Assembly (NCBI GenBank): GCA_022571715.1
Contig: JACZXH010000032.1
Span: forward strand, 1 to 40,902
DNA length: 40,902 bases
Origin: Bacteroidota bacterium
Lineage (GTDB): Bacteria; Bacteroidota; Bacteroidia; Cytophagales; Cyclobacteriaceae
Direction of reading: 5' to 3'
The notes under the pieces are model-generated. The model made no database searches, was not told the DNA's origin, and saw nothing but the letters and a program-made list of their open reading frames with translations. Shown piece after piece: positions 7,510 through 15,332 of the stretch. The position numbers and the translations under genes are program-made. Position 1 is the stretch's first letter. Each line of letters opens with the position of its first letter.

Positions 7510-8664
7510 ATGGATCTCAAGCTATTCCTTTCGCCGGTATCTGAACAGTTATACTCTGGTGTCACATCCGTAAGTTCCTTTTATAAAAATATTAATGTAA
7601 ACGATGAATCCATGCCGGATTATAAGGACCAGGATATAGCCCTTATCGGTATTCAGGATGATCGGGGTGCAAATCAGCCGAACGGATTTGCAACTGCTGC
7701 AGATACGATAAGGAAAAAACTTTATAAACTGAAAAGGGGATTCGGACGCTATCATATTCTGGACTTGGGCAATCTTGCAAACGGCATCAGCATTGACGAA
7801 ACCTACAAGCGTATGAAGGAAGTGAGCGAGTTTCTCATATCAAAAAACGTACTCCCTTTATTTTTTGGCAGCAGCCATGATATGGATTATGGCCAGTATA
7901 TGGCCTATGAGGGATTGAATAAATTAGTAAGTGTGCTGAATATTGATGCTTTTCTCGACATGGAAGAAAATACGAGCAACAACCGGATGCATATTCAACA
8001 TATTTTGCTTCATGATCCGAACTTCCTTTTCAATTACAGTCACCTGGCATACCAGAGCTACCTGATAGAATCTAAAACCGTAGAAATGCTAGAAAAATTG
8101 TATTTCGAAACATATCGTGTAGGGCATCTACGGGCACATATTACCGAAATGGAACCGGTAATCCGGAATGCCGATATGATATCGTTTGATATTACAGCCA
8201 TCAAGTCGTCCGACGCGCCCGGCAGTATGCGGCCCCAGCCATTTGGCCTGACCGGTGAGGAAGCCTGCCAGATATGCTGGTATGCCGGCATGAACGAAAA
8301 ACTCAGCTCCATTGGCTTTTATGAATACGATCCAGACATGGACGATGCCTCCCAAAAAACTGCATCGGTGGTAGCAACTATGATCTGGTATTTCATCGAA
8401 GGATTTTATAATCAGAAAGATCACAAAGAATTCAAATTAAATGACTATATAAATTATGTGGTTTCTATGCCTTCAACGAATGAAACCATTAAATTTTTTA
8501 AAAGTATGTTGAGCGACAAGTGGTGGATGGAAGTGCCTTATCCTGAAGGAAATGAAAAATTTTCACGAAACTGCATCGTGCCCTGCAGCTACTCCGACTA
8601 CGAAACTGCCATTAATGGTGAATTACCCGATCGGTACATTTCTACACATGCACGACTGATTTAA
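7510..8664 (+). CDS. Arginase/formimidoylglutamase-fold protein with incomplete metal site
   Basis: The 384-residue protein follows the ureohydrolase (arginase, agmatinase, formiminoglutamase) fold: FFGSSHD for the GGxH motif (His123), NIDAFLD for NxDAHxD (Asp146, Phe148, Asp150), and SFDITAIKSSDAP for SxDxDxxDP (Asp227, Thr229). Two of the six usual manganese ligands are replaced: the His of DAHxD by Phe148 and the second Asp of DxD by Thr229. Catalysis by the usual dinuclear manganese centre is therefore doubtful. Bacteroidota commonly carry such a protein annotated as formimidoylglutamase. I see no histidine-degradation genes here, so a hut role is not supported. It converges on the Lrp/AsnC gene. 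Confidence 0.75.
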   Translation: MDLKLFLSPVSEQLYSGVTSVSSFYKNINVNDESMPDYKDQDIALIGIQDDRGANQPNGFATAADTIRKKLYKLKRGFGRYHILDLGNLANGISIDETYKRMKEVSEFLISKNVLPLFFGSSHDMDYGQYMAYEGLNKLVSVLNIDAFLDMEENTSNNRMHIQHILLHDPNFLFNYSHLAYQSYLIESKTVEMLEKLYFETYRVGHLRAHITEMEPVIRNADMISFDITAIKSSDAPGSMRPQPFGLTGEEACQICWYAGMNEKLSSIGFYEYDPDMDDASQKTASVVATMIWYFIEGFYNQKDHKEFKLNDYINYVVSMPSTNETIKFFKSMLSDKWWMEVPYPEGNEKFSRNCIVPCSYSDYETAINGELPDRYISTHARLI

Positions 8665-8696
8665 GAGCAAGTACGCTGAATTAACATTTCCTCATA

Positions 8697-8724
8697 TGGC
8701 TAGGCTCATGCATTTCCCTAGCCA
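8697..8724. terminator. Inverted repeat between convergent genes
   Basis: TGGCTAGG (8697-8704) and CCTAGCCA (8717-8724) form a perfect eight-pair stem with a 12-base loop. It lies between the stops of the converging arginase-fold and Lrp genes, so it may end transcription from both sides. There is no strong T run on either strand. Confidence 0.4.
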
Positions 8725-8741
8725 GCTCTACCGGTTCCTTA

Positions 8742-9203
8742 TTATAATGTCACATTGCGGTGCAGGCTTTCTTCGAGGCTGATAATGGTTTCGGTTCGAA
8801 CAATGCCATCTATTTTCTGGATTTTATCATGTAAAATATCTTTCAAATGACCGGTGTCTTTGCACAAAAGCTTTATGAACATGGAATAATTTCCTGTTGT
8901 ATAGTGGAGCGAAACTATTTCCTTAATGTCCTTCAGTTTTATAAAAACCTCATCGTATAACGAGCTTTTTGATAGGTAAATTCCCAAGAAGGCCGTCAGG
9001 CCATAGCCCAGTTTGGCAAAGTCGAGAATCAAGGTACTACCATTAACAATTCCGGCTTCTTCCATTTTATTCATCCGTACATGTACAGTACCTCCCGATA
9101 CATGCACTTTTCTGGCTACGTCGGTATAGGCTTTCTTGGCATCCCGGGTAAGGATGTTCAGAATGGCAAGATCAACGTTATCAATTTCATAATTTTTAAC
9201 CAT
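8742..9203 (-). CDS. Lrp/AsnC family transcriptional regulator
   Basis: The 153-residue protein has the standard two-domain form: an N-terminal winged helix-turn-helix (DNVDLAILNILTRDAKKAYTD followed by VSGGTVHVRMNKMEEAGIV) and a C-terminal RAM/effector domain beginning near residue 65, with the ferredoxin-like fold pattern (FLGIYLSKSS and TTGNYSMFIKLLCKD). Such regulators bind amino acids as octamers and control amino-acid genes. The gene converges on the arginase-fold gene and faces away from the tRNA-like RNA gene, whose promoter begins 86 bases upstream. The regulon cannot be told from this sequence. Confidence 0.92.
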   Translation of the reverse strand: MVKNYEIDNVDLAILNILTRDAKKAYTDVARKVHVSGGTVHVRMNKMEEAGIVNGSTLILDFAKLGYGLTAFLGIYLSKSSLYDEVFIKLKDIKEIVSLHYTTGNYSMFIKLLCKDTGHLKDILHDKIQKIDGIVRTETIISLEESLHRNVTL

Positions 9204-9288
9204 AATAAAGTAAAGGAATTGTCAATTATCTAACATAATAGCAATATAATTAAAAATTATGTATTTATTTCTTACTTTAGTTAAATTA

Positions 9289-9320
9289 TTTGCAATATAT
9301 GTACAGATATACTTACTTTG
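9289..9320 (+). promoter_or_regulatory. Promoter of the tRNA-like RNA gene
   Basis: TTTG at 9289-9292 is followed after 20 bases by TTACTTTG at 9313-9320. This fits the Bacteroidota pattern of a -33 TTTG and a -7 TAnnTTTG with one mismatch in the second. Transcription would start near 9327, about 40 bases before the tRNA-like fold. Confidence 0.55.
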
Positions 9321-9367
9321 TATCAATCAATCGTTCTTTAAACAAGCAACAAAAGATATTACTATAC

Positions 9368-9491
9368 TGTAGGGTGATGGAATGCGGAAGACATACCCTC
9401 CTGTCCCGGGGGTGAGGATAACGGATAAACCATTACGCTTTCAGCGTTAATGGCTAACTGCCTCGTGGAGGTTCGAACCCTCCCTCTACAG
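9368..9491 (+). ncRNA. tRNA-like RNA, class II type, GUC in the anticodon place, very long variable arm
   Basis: The sequence folds as a cloverleaf. The acceptor stem is TGTAGGG (9368-9374) with CTCTACA (9484-9490), and a further outer C-G pair is possible. T8 and G9 follow. The D arm is ATG/CAT with a loop holding A14, GG and A21 as in tRNA-Leu. The anticodon stem CCCTC/GGGGG encloses CTGTCCC, placing GTC at 9403-9405. The T arm is GGAGG-TTCGAAC-CCTCC, fully canonical. The variable region, 9413-9466, is about 54 bases, closed by GAGG/CCTC and containing an inner hairpin (9430-9439 with 9443-9453). Base 73 is G, and CCA is not encoded. GUC belongs to tRNA-Asp, which never has a long variable arm, and base 37 is C where a purine is the rule. 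It may be a non-standard tRNA, a tRNA-derived RNA with another role, or a decaying gene. A nearby promoter and terminator suggest that it is expressed. Confidence 0.65.
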
Positions 9492-9581
9492 CATTTTATA
9501 AAGTTCATATGGTTTTATAATATGAAAATTAAATTTTCTAAAGAATTCTCTGAGTTCTCAATCTGGAATTAGAATTATACA

Positions 9582-9618
9582 AACCCGCTGATACTGAATT
9601 GGATCAGGGGGGTTTTTG
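9582..9618 (+). terminator. Rho-independent terminator after the tRNA-like RNA
   Basis: AACCCGCTGAT (9582-9592) pairs with ATCAGGGGGGTT (9603-9614) with one imperfect position, and a T-rich tract follows from 9613. It lies 91 bases beyond the cloverleaf and 239 bases before the next gene. Together with the upstream promoter it marks a transcript of roughly 290 bases. Confidence 0.75.
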
Positions 9619-9856
9619 TTTTGTTTTGGTTATCTTATTATTGAATGGATAAATCATTAAGGAGTCCTTTGCTCTTGATTTTTCACCATTTTTACAAAAT
9701 TATTTTGCTAGGTACAGGTTCTGAATATTATTATTACGCCTCTGCAAATCAACAACAGCATTAGTCCTGTTGAATAATTCAAGCCTCATAGTGCCCATAC
9801 CGGAATCTTTTTTAATTTCGTACCGTTAAGTATGGACATAAAATAATTATAATAAT
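9619..9856. other. Rest of the 9204-9856 intergenic region
   Basis: The 653-base gap from the Lrp gene to the lipoprotein gene holds the tRNA-like RNA transcription unit (9289-9618). In the remaining 238 bases I see no coding frame, no further stem with a T run and no convincing promoter. Confidence 0.6.
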
Positions 9857-10609
9857 ATGCGTAAAATCACAACCATCCTCTCGCTCTCCGCTGCATTTAT
9901 AGCAGTTTCCTGTTCTGATTCTGAAAAGTTACTGGATGCCCAGCAGGTCATCGATAAATCAATTGAAGCATACGGGGGAAAACAGTTATATACATCGGAC
10001 ATTGAATTTGATTTCAGAGACAAACATTACAGGTCCTATACAAACTGGGGTGAAATGTCGTATGAAAGAATGTTTGAAGATGATAGTCTTGGAGATGTAC
10101 ATGATGTGCTCAACAACGACGGCTTTACAAGAACGGTAAATGGAATGATAGTGGAACTCGACGAGGAATGGAATGGGAAATATTCAAGGTCAGTCAACTC
10201 AGTAGTTTACTTTTTCAGGATTCCGTTCAACCTAAACGACGCTGCTGTAAACAAGGAATTGCTTCCAGATGCAACCCTCAGAGGAAAGGTATATTACAAA
10301 GTGCGCATATTATTTGACCAGGAAAGTGGAGGCGAAGACTACCAGGATTACTTCATTTACTGGATTCATAAAGAAACATTCATAATCGATTATTTTGCAT
10401 ACTCTTACTCTACCGACGAAGGTGGTAAGAGGTTCAGGGAAATGATAAATTTAAGGGATATAAACGGTCTCAAGGTGGTGGATTATATCAATTACAAGCC
10501 CAAAAATATAAATACTCCACTTGAAGAATTCGACATATATTTTGAACAGAGCGAAATGGAAGAATTGTCACGGATTGAAAATCGAAACATCGAAGTAAAA
10601 TATCTTTAA
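9857..10609 (+). CDS. DUF6503-like lipoprotein
   Basis: The 250-residue product starts with a lipoprotein signal peptide; Cys19 in AVSCSDSE is the likely lipidation site. After it comes a QQVIDKSIEAYGG segment, followed by beta-rich sequence with the pattern seen in the Bacteroidota DUF6503 family, which resembles LolA/LolB-type lipoprotein carriers (a half barrel open to hydrophobic ligands). The role is not known. It is the first gene after the tRNA-like RNA terminator and ends 44 bases before purN, with no link to purine synthesis apparent. The family name is from memory of the sequence pattern and should be treated as probable. Confidence 0.75.
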   Translation: MRKITTILSLSAAFIAVSCSDSEKLLDAQQVIDKSIEAYGGKQLYTSDIEFDFRDKHYRSYTNWGEMSYERMFEDDSLGDVHDVLNNDGFTRTVNGMIVELDEEWNGKYSRSVNSVVYFFRIPFNLNDAAVNKELLPDATLRGKVYYKVRILFDQESGGEDYQDYFIYWIHKETFIIDYFAYSYSTDEGGKRFREMINLRDINGLKVVDYINYKPKNINTPLEEFDIYFEQSEMEELSRIENRNIEVKYL

Positions 10610-10653
10610 TATCTTCTCGGATTTGGCCATTTTTGAATCTAAATTCATTGACG

Positions 10654-11235
10654 ATGGCAGAAAATAAGCTGGCTATATTTGCCTCTGGCAGTGGCACCAA
10701 TGCAGAAGAGTTTTTCAGATATTTTAATCATCACCCATTTATAAAAATAGGTGCACTGCTTTCAAATAATCCGGAGGCATTCGCATTGAAAAGGGCGGAT
10801 AATTATGGCATTCCGGTGAATGTCTTTTCAAAGAATTCGTTTTACAAATCGGATGAAACGTTAAAATATTTGCGGATTAAGGAGATAAGTCATATTGTGC
10901 TTGCCGGTTTTATGTGGCTGGTTCCTGAAAATATTATTTACGGATACAAGAACCGGATTTACAATATTCACCCGGCCCTGCTTCCGAAGTATGGAGGAAA
11001 AGGTATGTATGGTGACATTGTACACCGGGCCGTCATCGAAAACGGGGAATCGTACTCGGGCATTACCATTCACTATGTAAATAATAAATTTGACGAAGGC
11101 AAAATAATCTTTCAGGAGAAATGTCCTGTTTTGCATGATGATAAGCCGGAATCACTTGCCGTACGTATTCACCAACTGGAGTATGCGCATTACCCAAGAG
11201 TAATAGAGGAAGTAATCTCCGGTAAAATTCAATAG
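10654..11235 (+). CDS. purN: Phosphoribosylglycinamide formyltransferase PurN
   Basis: PurN transfers a formyl group from 10-formyltetrahydrofolate to glycinamide ribonucleotide, the third step of purine synthesis. The 193-residue protein has the phosphate-binding opening LAIFASGSGTNAEEF, the folate-site NIHPALLPKYGGKGMYG with catalytic Asn and His, and the Asp in NKFDEGKII. Length is normal. The ATG at 10654 is chosen because the family motif begins five residues later; a TTG at 10633 would add seven residues without similarity. It precedes purH by 83 bases, so purine genes are clustered, and a promoter-like element lies between them. Confidence 0.95.
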   Translation: MAENKLAIFASGSGTNAEEFFRYFNHHPFIKIGALLSNNPEAFALKRADNYGIPVNVFSKNSFYKSDETLKYLRIKEISHIVLAGFMWLVPENIIYGYKNRIYNIHPALLPKYGGKGMYGDIVHRAVIENGESYSGITIHYVNNKFDEGKIIFQEKCPVLHDDKPESLAVRIHQLEYAHYPRVIEEVISGKIQ

Positions 11236-11287
11236 GATTCTTCACGTAACAAGTTATTGGAATCTGAATTTTTTCCTGATTTCCTGA

Positions 11288-11295
11288 TACATTTG
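11288..11295 (+). promoter_or_regulatory. Probable -7 promoter element for purH
   Basis: TACATTTG fits TAnnTTTG completely and lies 24 bases before the purH ATG. The -33 region is only T-rich. I saw no purine riboswitch or PurR-like site. Confidence 0.45.
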
Positions 11296-11318
11296 CAGTT
11301 TTTAAATAACCCATTCGC

Positions 11319-12845
11319 ATGTCGCACATTTCTGTAAAGTCTGCACTCATCTCGGTATATCATAAGGAAAACCTCGAATCCCTGCTGAAGGTTCTTGCCA
11401 AAAATAATGTAACAATTTACTCCACCGGTGGTACACGGAAATTCATCGAAGAATCCGGACTGGAGGTAAAAACAGTAGAGGAGCTCACGGGCTACCCTTC
11501 CATTTTTGGAGGACGTGTAAAAACACTTCATCCAAAGGTAATGGGAGGGATTCTTTTCCGTAGAAATGACGCGAATGATGTGGCACAGGCCGGAGAGTAT
11601 GATATTCCTTCCATTGATCTGGTTGTCGTTGACCTGTACCCCTTCAGTGACACGTTATCTTCAGGAGCCTCACATGAAGAAATCATAGAAAAAATTGATG
11701 TCGGTGGTATTTCTCTGATCCGGGCTGCAGCTAAAAATTACAACGATGTACTGATTGTCAGTTCCATGACCCAATATGATGAAGCGGTGAAAATCCTGCA
11801 TGAGAATAATTGCGCTACCACCCTTGAACAAAGAAGAAAATTTGCCACATATGCCTTCAGTATATCTTCGCATTACGACACAGAAATATTCAACTACTTC
11901 AACACCGAAGCAAGGTTACTTCATTTCAAAAAAAGTATTTCAATTGCAACCACACTTCGTTATGGCGAAAACCCGCATCAGGAAGGTGTTTTTTATGGCG
12001 CCCTGGAAGAGATGTTCAACCAGATTCATGGCAAAGCGATATCTTACAATAATTTGGTAGATATCGACGCAGCCATAGCATTGATGGAAGAGTTTGCGGA
12101 TGACACGGTTTTTGCCATATTGAAGCACACCAATGCCTGTGGTGTAGCCAATGGTAAAACGGTAAAAGAAGCATATTTGAAAGCATTTGAAGCAGATACC
12201 GTTTCGGCTTTCGGGGGTGTACTCATCACAAATTCGGAAGTAAACAAAGATGCGGCTTCGGAAATCAATAAGCTGTTTTTTGAGATTCTTGTCGCCCCCA
12301 GCTTTGATAATGACGCCCTTGAGATTCTGAAATCAAAGAAAAACAGGATCCTCCTCGAAAAGACTCAGAACATATCCGCCAGACTCCAATTTAAAAGTAT
12401 TCTAAATGGAGTGATTCAGCAGGAGCGGGATTTAGAAACCGAGGGGCCGGAACAATTCAGCGAGGTTACAAGAAGAAAACCAACTGCTAAAGAAACTGCT
12501 ACAATGGTGTTTGCCAACAAAATTGTAAAACATACAAAATCCAATGCCATTGTGGTGGCCCGTAATGGCCAGATGATTGCCAGTGGCGTTGGTCAAACCT
12601 CTCGCGTGGATGCCGTAAAACAAGCAATATCCAAAGCAAGGACATTTGGATTTGATGTGACCGGCGCCGTTATGGCATCCGATGCATTTTTCCCATTTGT
12701 TGACAGTGCAGAAATTGCATTTAATGAAGGTATACATGCCATCGTTCAACCCGGTGGGTCAGTTCGCGATCAGGATACGGTGAAATTTTGCGATGAACAC
12801 AATATGACAATGATATTTACGGGAAAAAGGCATTTTAAACATTAA
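11319..12845 (+). CDS. purH: Bifunctional AICAR transformylase / IMP cyclohydrolase PurH
   Basis: PurH carries out the last two steps to IMP. The 508-residue protein contains the N-terminal MGS-like IMP cyclohydrolase domain (KSALISVYHKENLESLL, STGGTRKFIEE, GGRVKTLHPKVMGGIL, DLVVVDLYPF) and the C-terminal AICAR transformylase domain (RYGENPHQEGVFYG, LKHTNACGVANG, SDAFFPFVDSAE, IVQPGGSVRDQD, TGKRHFKH end). All expected blocks are present and the length is normal. It sits directly before mreB, which is the arrangement known in Bacteroidales. The 95-base gap to mreB has a near match to a -7 element at 12877-12884 (GATATTTG). Confidence 0.97.
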   Translation: MSHISVKSALISVYHKENLESLLKVLAKNNVTIYSTGGTRKFIEESGLEVKTVEELTGYPSIFGGRVKTLHPKVMGGILFRRNDANDVAQAGEYDIPSIDLVVVDLYPFSDTLSSGASHEEIIEKIDVGGISLIRAAAKNYNDVLIVSSMTQYDEAVKILHENNCATTLEQRRKFATYAFSISSHYDTEIFNYFNTEARLLHFKKSISIATTLRYGENPHQEGVFYGALEEMFNQIHGKAISYNNLVDIDAAIALMEEFADDTVFAILKHTNACGVANGKTVKEAYLKAFEADTVSAFGGVLITNSEVNKDAASEINKLFFEILVAPSFDNDALEILKSKKNRILLEKTQNISARLQFKSILNGVIQQERDLETEGPEQFSEVTRRKPTAKETATMVFANKIVKHTKSNAIVVARNGQMIASGVGQTSRVDAVKQAISKARTFGFDVTGAVMASDAFFPFVDSAEIAFNEGIHAIVQPGGSVRDQDTVKFCDEHNMTMIFTGKRHFKH

Positions 12846-12940
12846 ATTAAACTTTTACCTGGTTAGTAAATAGAAAGATATTTGTAAATTGAAGGCGCCG
12901 GTAACAGGCTTGCGTCTTGGATTGAATTAAGCGTAAATAT

Positions 12941-13966
12941 ATGGGATTATTTGACTTTTTTACAAGCGATATAGCGATCGATCTTGGTACCGCTAACACC
13001 CTGATCATACATAAAGATAAAATTGTGGTTGACGAACCATCTATCATTGCCATTGACAAAATTACCAATAAGGTGATAGCGATCGGGAGGGAAGCCCTGC
13101 AGATGCATGAAAAGACACATGAAAATATACAAACCATTAAACCACTGAAGGATGGTGTAATTGCTGATTTTCATGCAGCAGAGCACATGATCAGAGGTAT
13201 GATTAAAATGATTGATGAAGGCAGAAGTCTTTTCCCGAAATCACACCGGATGCTGATTTGTATCCCCAGCGGTATCACCGAAGTGGAAAAGCGGGCGGTT
13301 CGCGACTCTGCTGAACACGCCGGTGCCAAAGAAGTATATATGATCCACGAGCCCATTGCAGCAGCCATTGGTATCGGTATCGATATTGAAAGGCCTGTGG
13401 GTTCGATGGTGATAGATATCGGAGGCGGCACAACCGAAATTGCTGTTATTGCTTTGTCAGGCATTGTGTGTGCACAATCCATCCGGGTTGCAGGAGACTC
13501 ATTCAGCAGAGACATTCTTGATTATATGCGTCGCCAGCATAATCTTTTGATAGGCGAACGATCGGCTGAAAAAGTGAAAATCGAGGTAGGTTCGGCGCTT
13601 ACTGAACTGGATGACGGGCCGGAAGATTATGAGATCCGGGGCCGCGACCTGATGACAGGTATCCCCAAAGTTATTAAGGTTTCCTACTCAGAAATTGCAT
13701 TTGCACTGGACAAATCCGTATCCAAAATTGAAGAAGCGGTTTTAAAAAACCTGGAGATTTCTCCCCCGGAATTGTCAGCCGATATTTATGACAATGGCAT
13801 CCATCTTGTAGGCGGTGGAGCCATGCTGAGAGGTTTGGATAAGCGACTTGCATTGAAAACAAAACTGCCTATACATGTAGTCGAAGATCCGTTGCGTGCC
13901 GTGGTAAGAGGTACAGGAGTTGCACTGAAAAACCTTGGTAATTATAAAGCTGTTCTGTTATCTTAA
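12941..13966 (+). CDS. mreB: Rod shape-determining protein MreB
   Basis: MreB is the bacterial actin that forms membrane-bound filaments and guides the elongation machinery. The 341-residue protein shows all actin-family phosphate and adenosine motifs: DIAIDLGTANTLI (phosphate 1), the MVIDIGGGTTEIAVI region (phosphate 2) and HLVGGGAMLRGLD (adenosine). The short N-terminal MGLFDFF is the usual membrane-binding start. It is the first gene of the elongasome operon mreB-mreC-mreD-mrdA-rodA, with a 16-base gap to mreC. Confidence 0.98.
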   Translation: MGLFDFFTSDIAIDLGTANTLIIHKDKIVVDEPSIIAIDKITNKVIAIGREALQMHEKTHENIQTIKPLKDGVIADFHAAEHMIRGMIKMIDEGRSLFPKSHRMLICIPSGITEVEKRAVRDSAEHAGAKEVYMIHEPIAAAIGIGIDIERPVGSMVIDIGGGTTEIAVIALSGIVCAQSIRVAGDSFSRDILDYMRRQHNLLIGERSAEKVKIEVGSALTELDDGPEDYEIRGRDLMTGIPKVIKVSYSEIAFALDKSVSKIEEAVLKNLEISPPELSADIYDNGIHLVGGGAMLRGLDKRLALKTKLPIHVVEDPLRAVVRGTGVALKNLGNYKAVLLS

Positions 13967-13982
13967 GTGGATTTATAAATGA

Positions 13983-14822
13983 ATGCAACGGCTCCTTAAT
14001 TTTTTATATCAGTACAGAAACTTTTTTATTTTCGCAATTCTTGAAGTTTTCAGCTTTTATCTGATCATTCAGAATAATCGTTATCAAAGTGCGGTTTTCT
14101 TCAACTCTTCAAATTTAATTGCCGCCAGCATCCTCAATGTAAGTCATAGTGTACGTGAATATTTTGGCCTGAAAGAAGACAATGCAATACTGGCAGAAGA
14201 AAATGCGCAATTGAGAAGGGTGCTTGAAAAATATAAACAGCTGCGTATCGAGGCACTTTCAGCCGATACCTCTGTTGATTTAGCTATACACCATTATTCT
14301 TTTATTACTGCCAAAGTAATCAACAACTCCGTTCAATGGAGAAACAATACCCTAACCGTGAATAAAGGCAGTCGCGATGGCGTAACACCCGGAATGGCCG
14401 TGGTCGGAAGCGGAGGAGTGGTAGGCAAAGTTAAATATGTAAACAGACGTTACGCAGTAATCACATCATTACTCCATACCGGATTTACAATTTCTTCGCG
14501 GATAAAAAACAAAGTTGAATTGTGTACTTCAGAGTGGAACGGGGAGGATCCGGAACACATAAACATTCGGTTTGTTCCAAGGCATCATTTGATCGAAGTG
14601 GGAGATACTATTCTTACTTCCGGCTATAATGCCATTTTCCCTCCTGATATCATAATTGGGGTTATCTCGGAACTAAACCTGGATGAAGACGCCACATTTT
14701 ATGATATTCGGGCCAGACTTGTAAACGATTTTTCAAACCTCTCCTATGTTCATATAATTAAAAATGCGTTTAAAGCCGAAAAAGATTCGTTGGAACATCT
14801 CATTGTAAAACAGGAGCTATGA
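13983..14822 (+). CDS. mreC: Rod shape-determining protein MreC
   Basis: MreC is the periplasmic scaffold that links MreB to PBP2 and activates it. The 279-residue product has one N-terminal membrane helix (about 13-33), a coiled coil (about 60-90, KEDNAILAEENAQLRRVLEK) and the two-domain beta barrel with VNKGSRDGVTPGMAVVGSGG and DTILTSGYNAIFPPDIIIG, which are the hallmark blocks. Its stop overlaps the mreD start by four bases (ATGA at 14819-14822), so translation is probably coupled. Confidence 0.95.
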   Translation: MQRLLNFLYQYRNFFIFAILEVFSFYLIIQNNRYQSAVFFNSSNLIAASILNVSHSVREYFGLKEDNAILAEENAQLRRVLEKYKQLRIEALSADTSVDLAIHHYSFITAKVINNSVQWRNNTLTVNKGSRDGVTPGMAVVGSGGVVGKVKYVNRRYAVITSLLHTGFTISSRIKNKVELCTSEWNGEDPEHINIRFVPRHHLIEVGDTILTSGYNAIFPPDIIIGVISELNLDEDATFYDIRARLVNDFSNLSYVHIIKNAFKAEKDSLEHLIVKQEL

Positions 14823-15328
14823 GTTACCGGATAATCCTTCAGCAAGTATTTGTATTTCTGCTTTTCACAGGGGTACAGGTTACACTACTCAAAAACCTGG
14901 TCTTGTTCGATACGGCTTTTTGCTTTGTCTATGTAGGATTCCTTCTGTTTCTACCTTTTGAAATTGGTCGCACTAGTTTGCTGTTGTTGGGCTTTCTTCT
15001 GGGGTTCGTGGTTGATGTTTTTTATGACAGCCTTGGCATACATGCTGCAGCAGGTGTTTTGATTGCTTTTATCAGACCTGCTTGGATCAATGTGCTTACT
15101 CCACAGGGCGGCTATGAAATAAATGCATCTCCCTTTATAAAGCAAACAGCTGTAACATGGTTTGTCAGCTATACTTTTGCACTCCTCTTTATCCATCATA
15201 CGGTAATATTTTTTATTGAAGCAGGGGGTTTATCCATATTTTTCTTTACCTTAGTAAAGGTATTTTCTTCGACTATTTTCACATTTTTGGTCCTGGTATT
15301 AGTTCAGTTGCTGTTTTACAAAAAGTAG
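14819..15328 (+). CDS. mreD: Rod shape-determining protein MreD
   Basis: The 169-residue product is almost wholly hydrophobic, with five or so membrane segments, and the family-like GFLLGFVVDVFYDSLGIHAAAGVLIAF split over residues 55-80. MreD is the integral membrane member of the elongasome whose exact task is not settled. Sequence conservation in this family is low, so the call rests mostly on its place between mreC (four-base overlap) and mrdA (four bases away) and on its topology. Confidence 0.88.
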   Translation: MSYRIILQQVFVFLLFTGVQVTLLKNLVLFDTAFCFVYVGFLLFLPFEIGRTSLLLLGFLLGFVVDVFYDSLGIHAAAGVLIAFIRPAWINVLTPQGGYEINASPFIKQTAVTWFVSYTFALLFIHHTVIFFIEAGGLSIFFFTLVKVFSSTIFTFLVLVLVQLLFYKK

Positions 15329-15332
15329 CACT

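Noticed and set aside
9368-9491. tRNA-like fold as tmRNA or as a tRNA with a group I intron
   Set aside because: The D arm, anticodon arm and T arm are all of tRNA type without a tag frame, and the extra bases are in the variable region, not in the anticodon loop where bacterial tRNA introns lie. They are also far too short for a group I intron.
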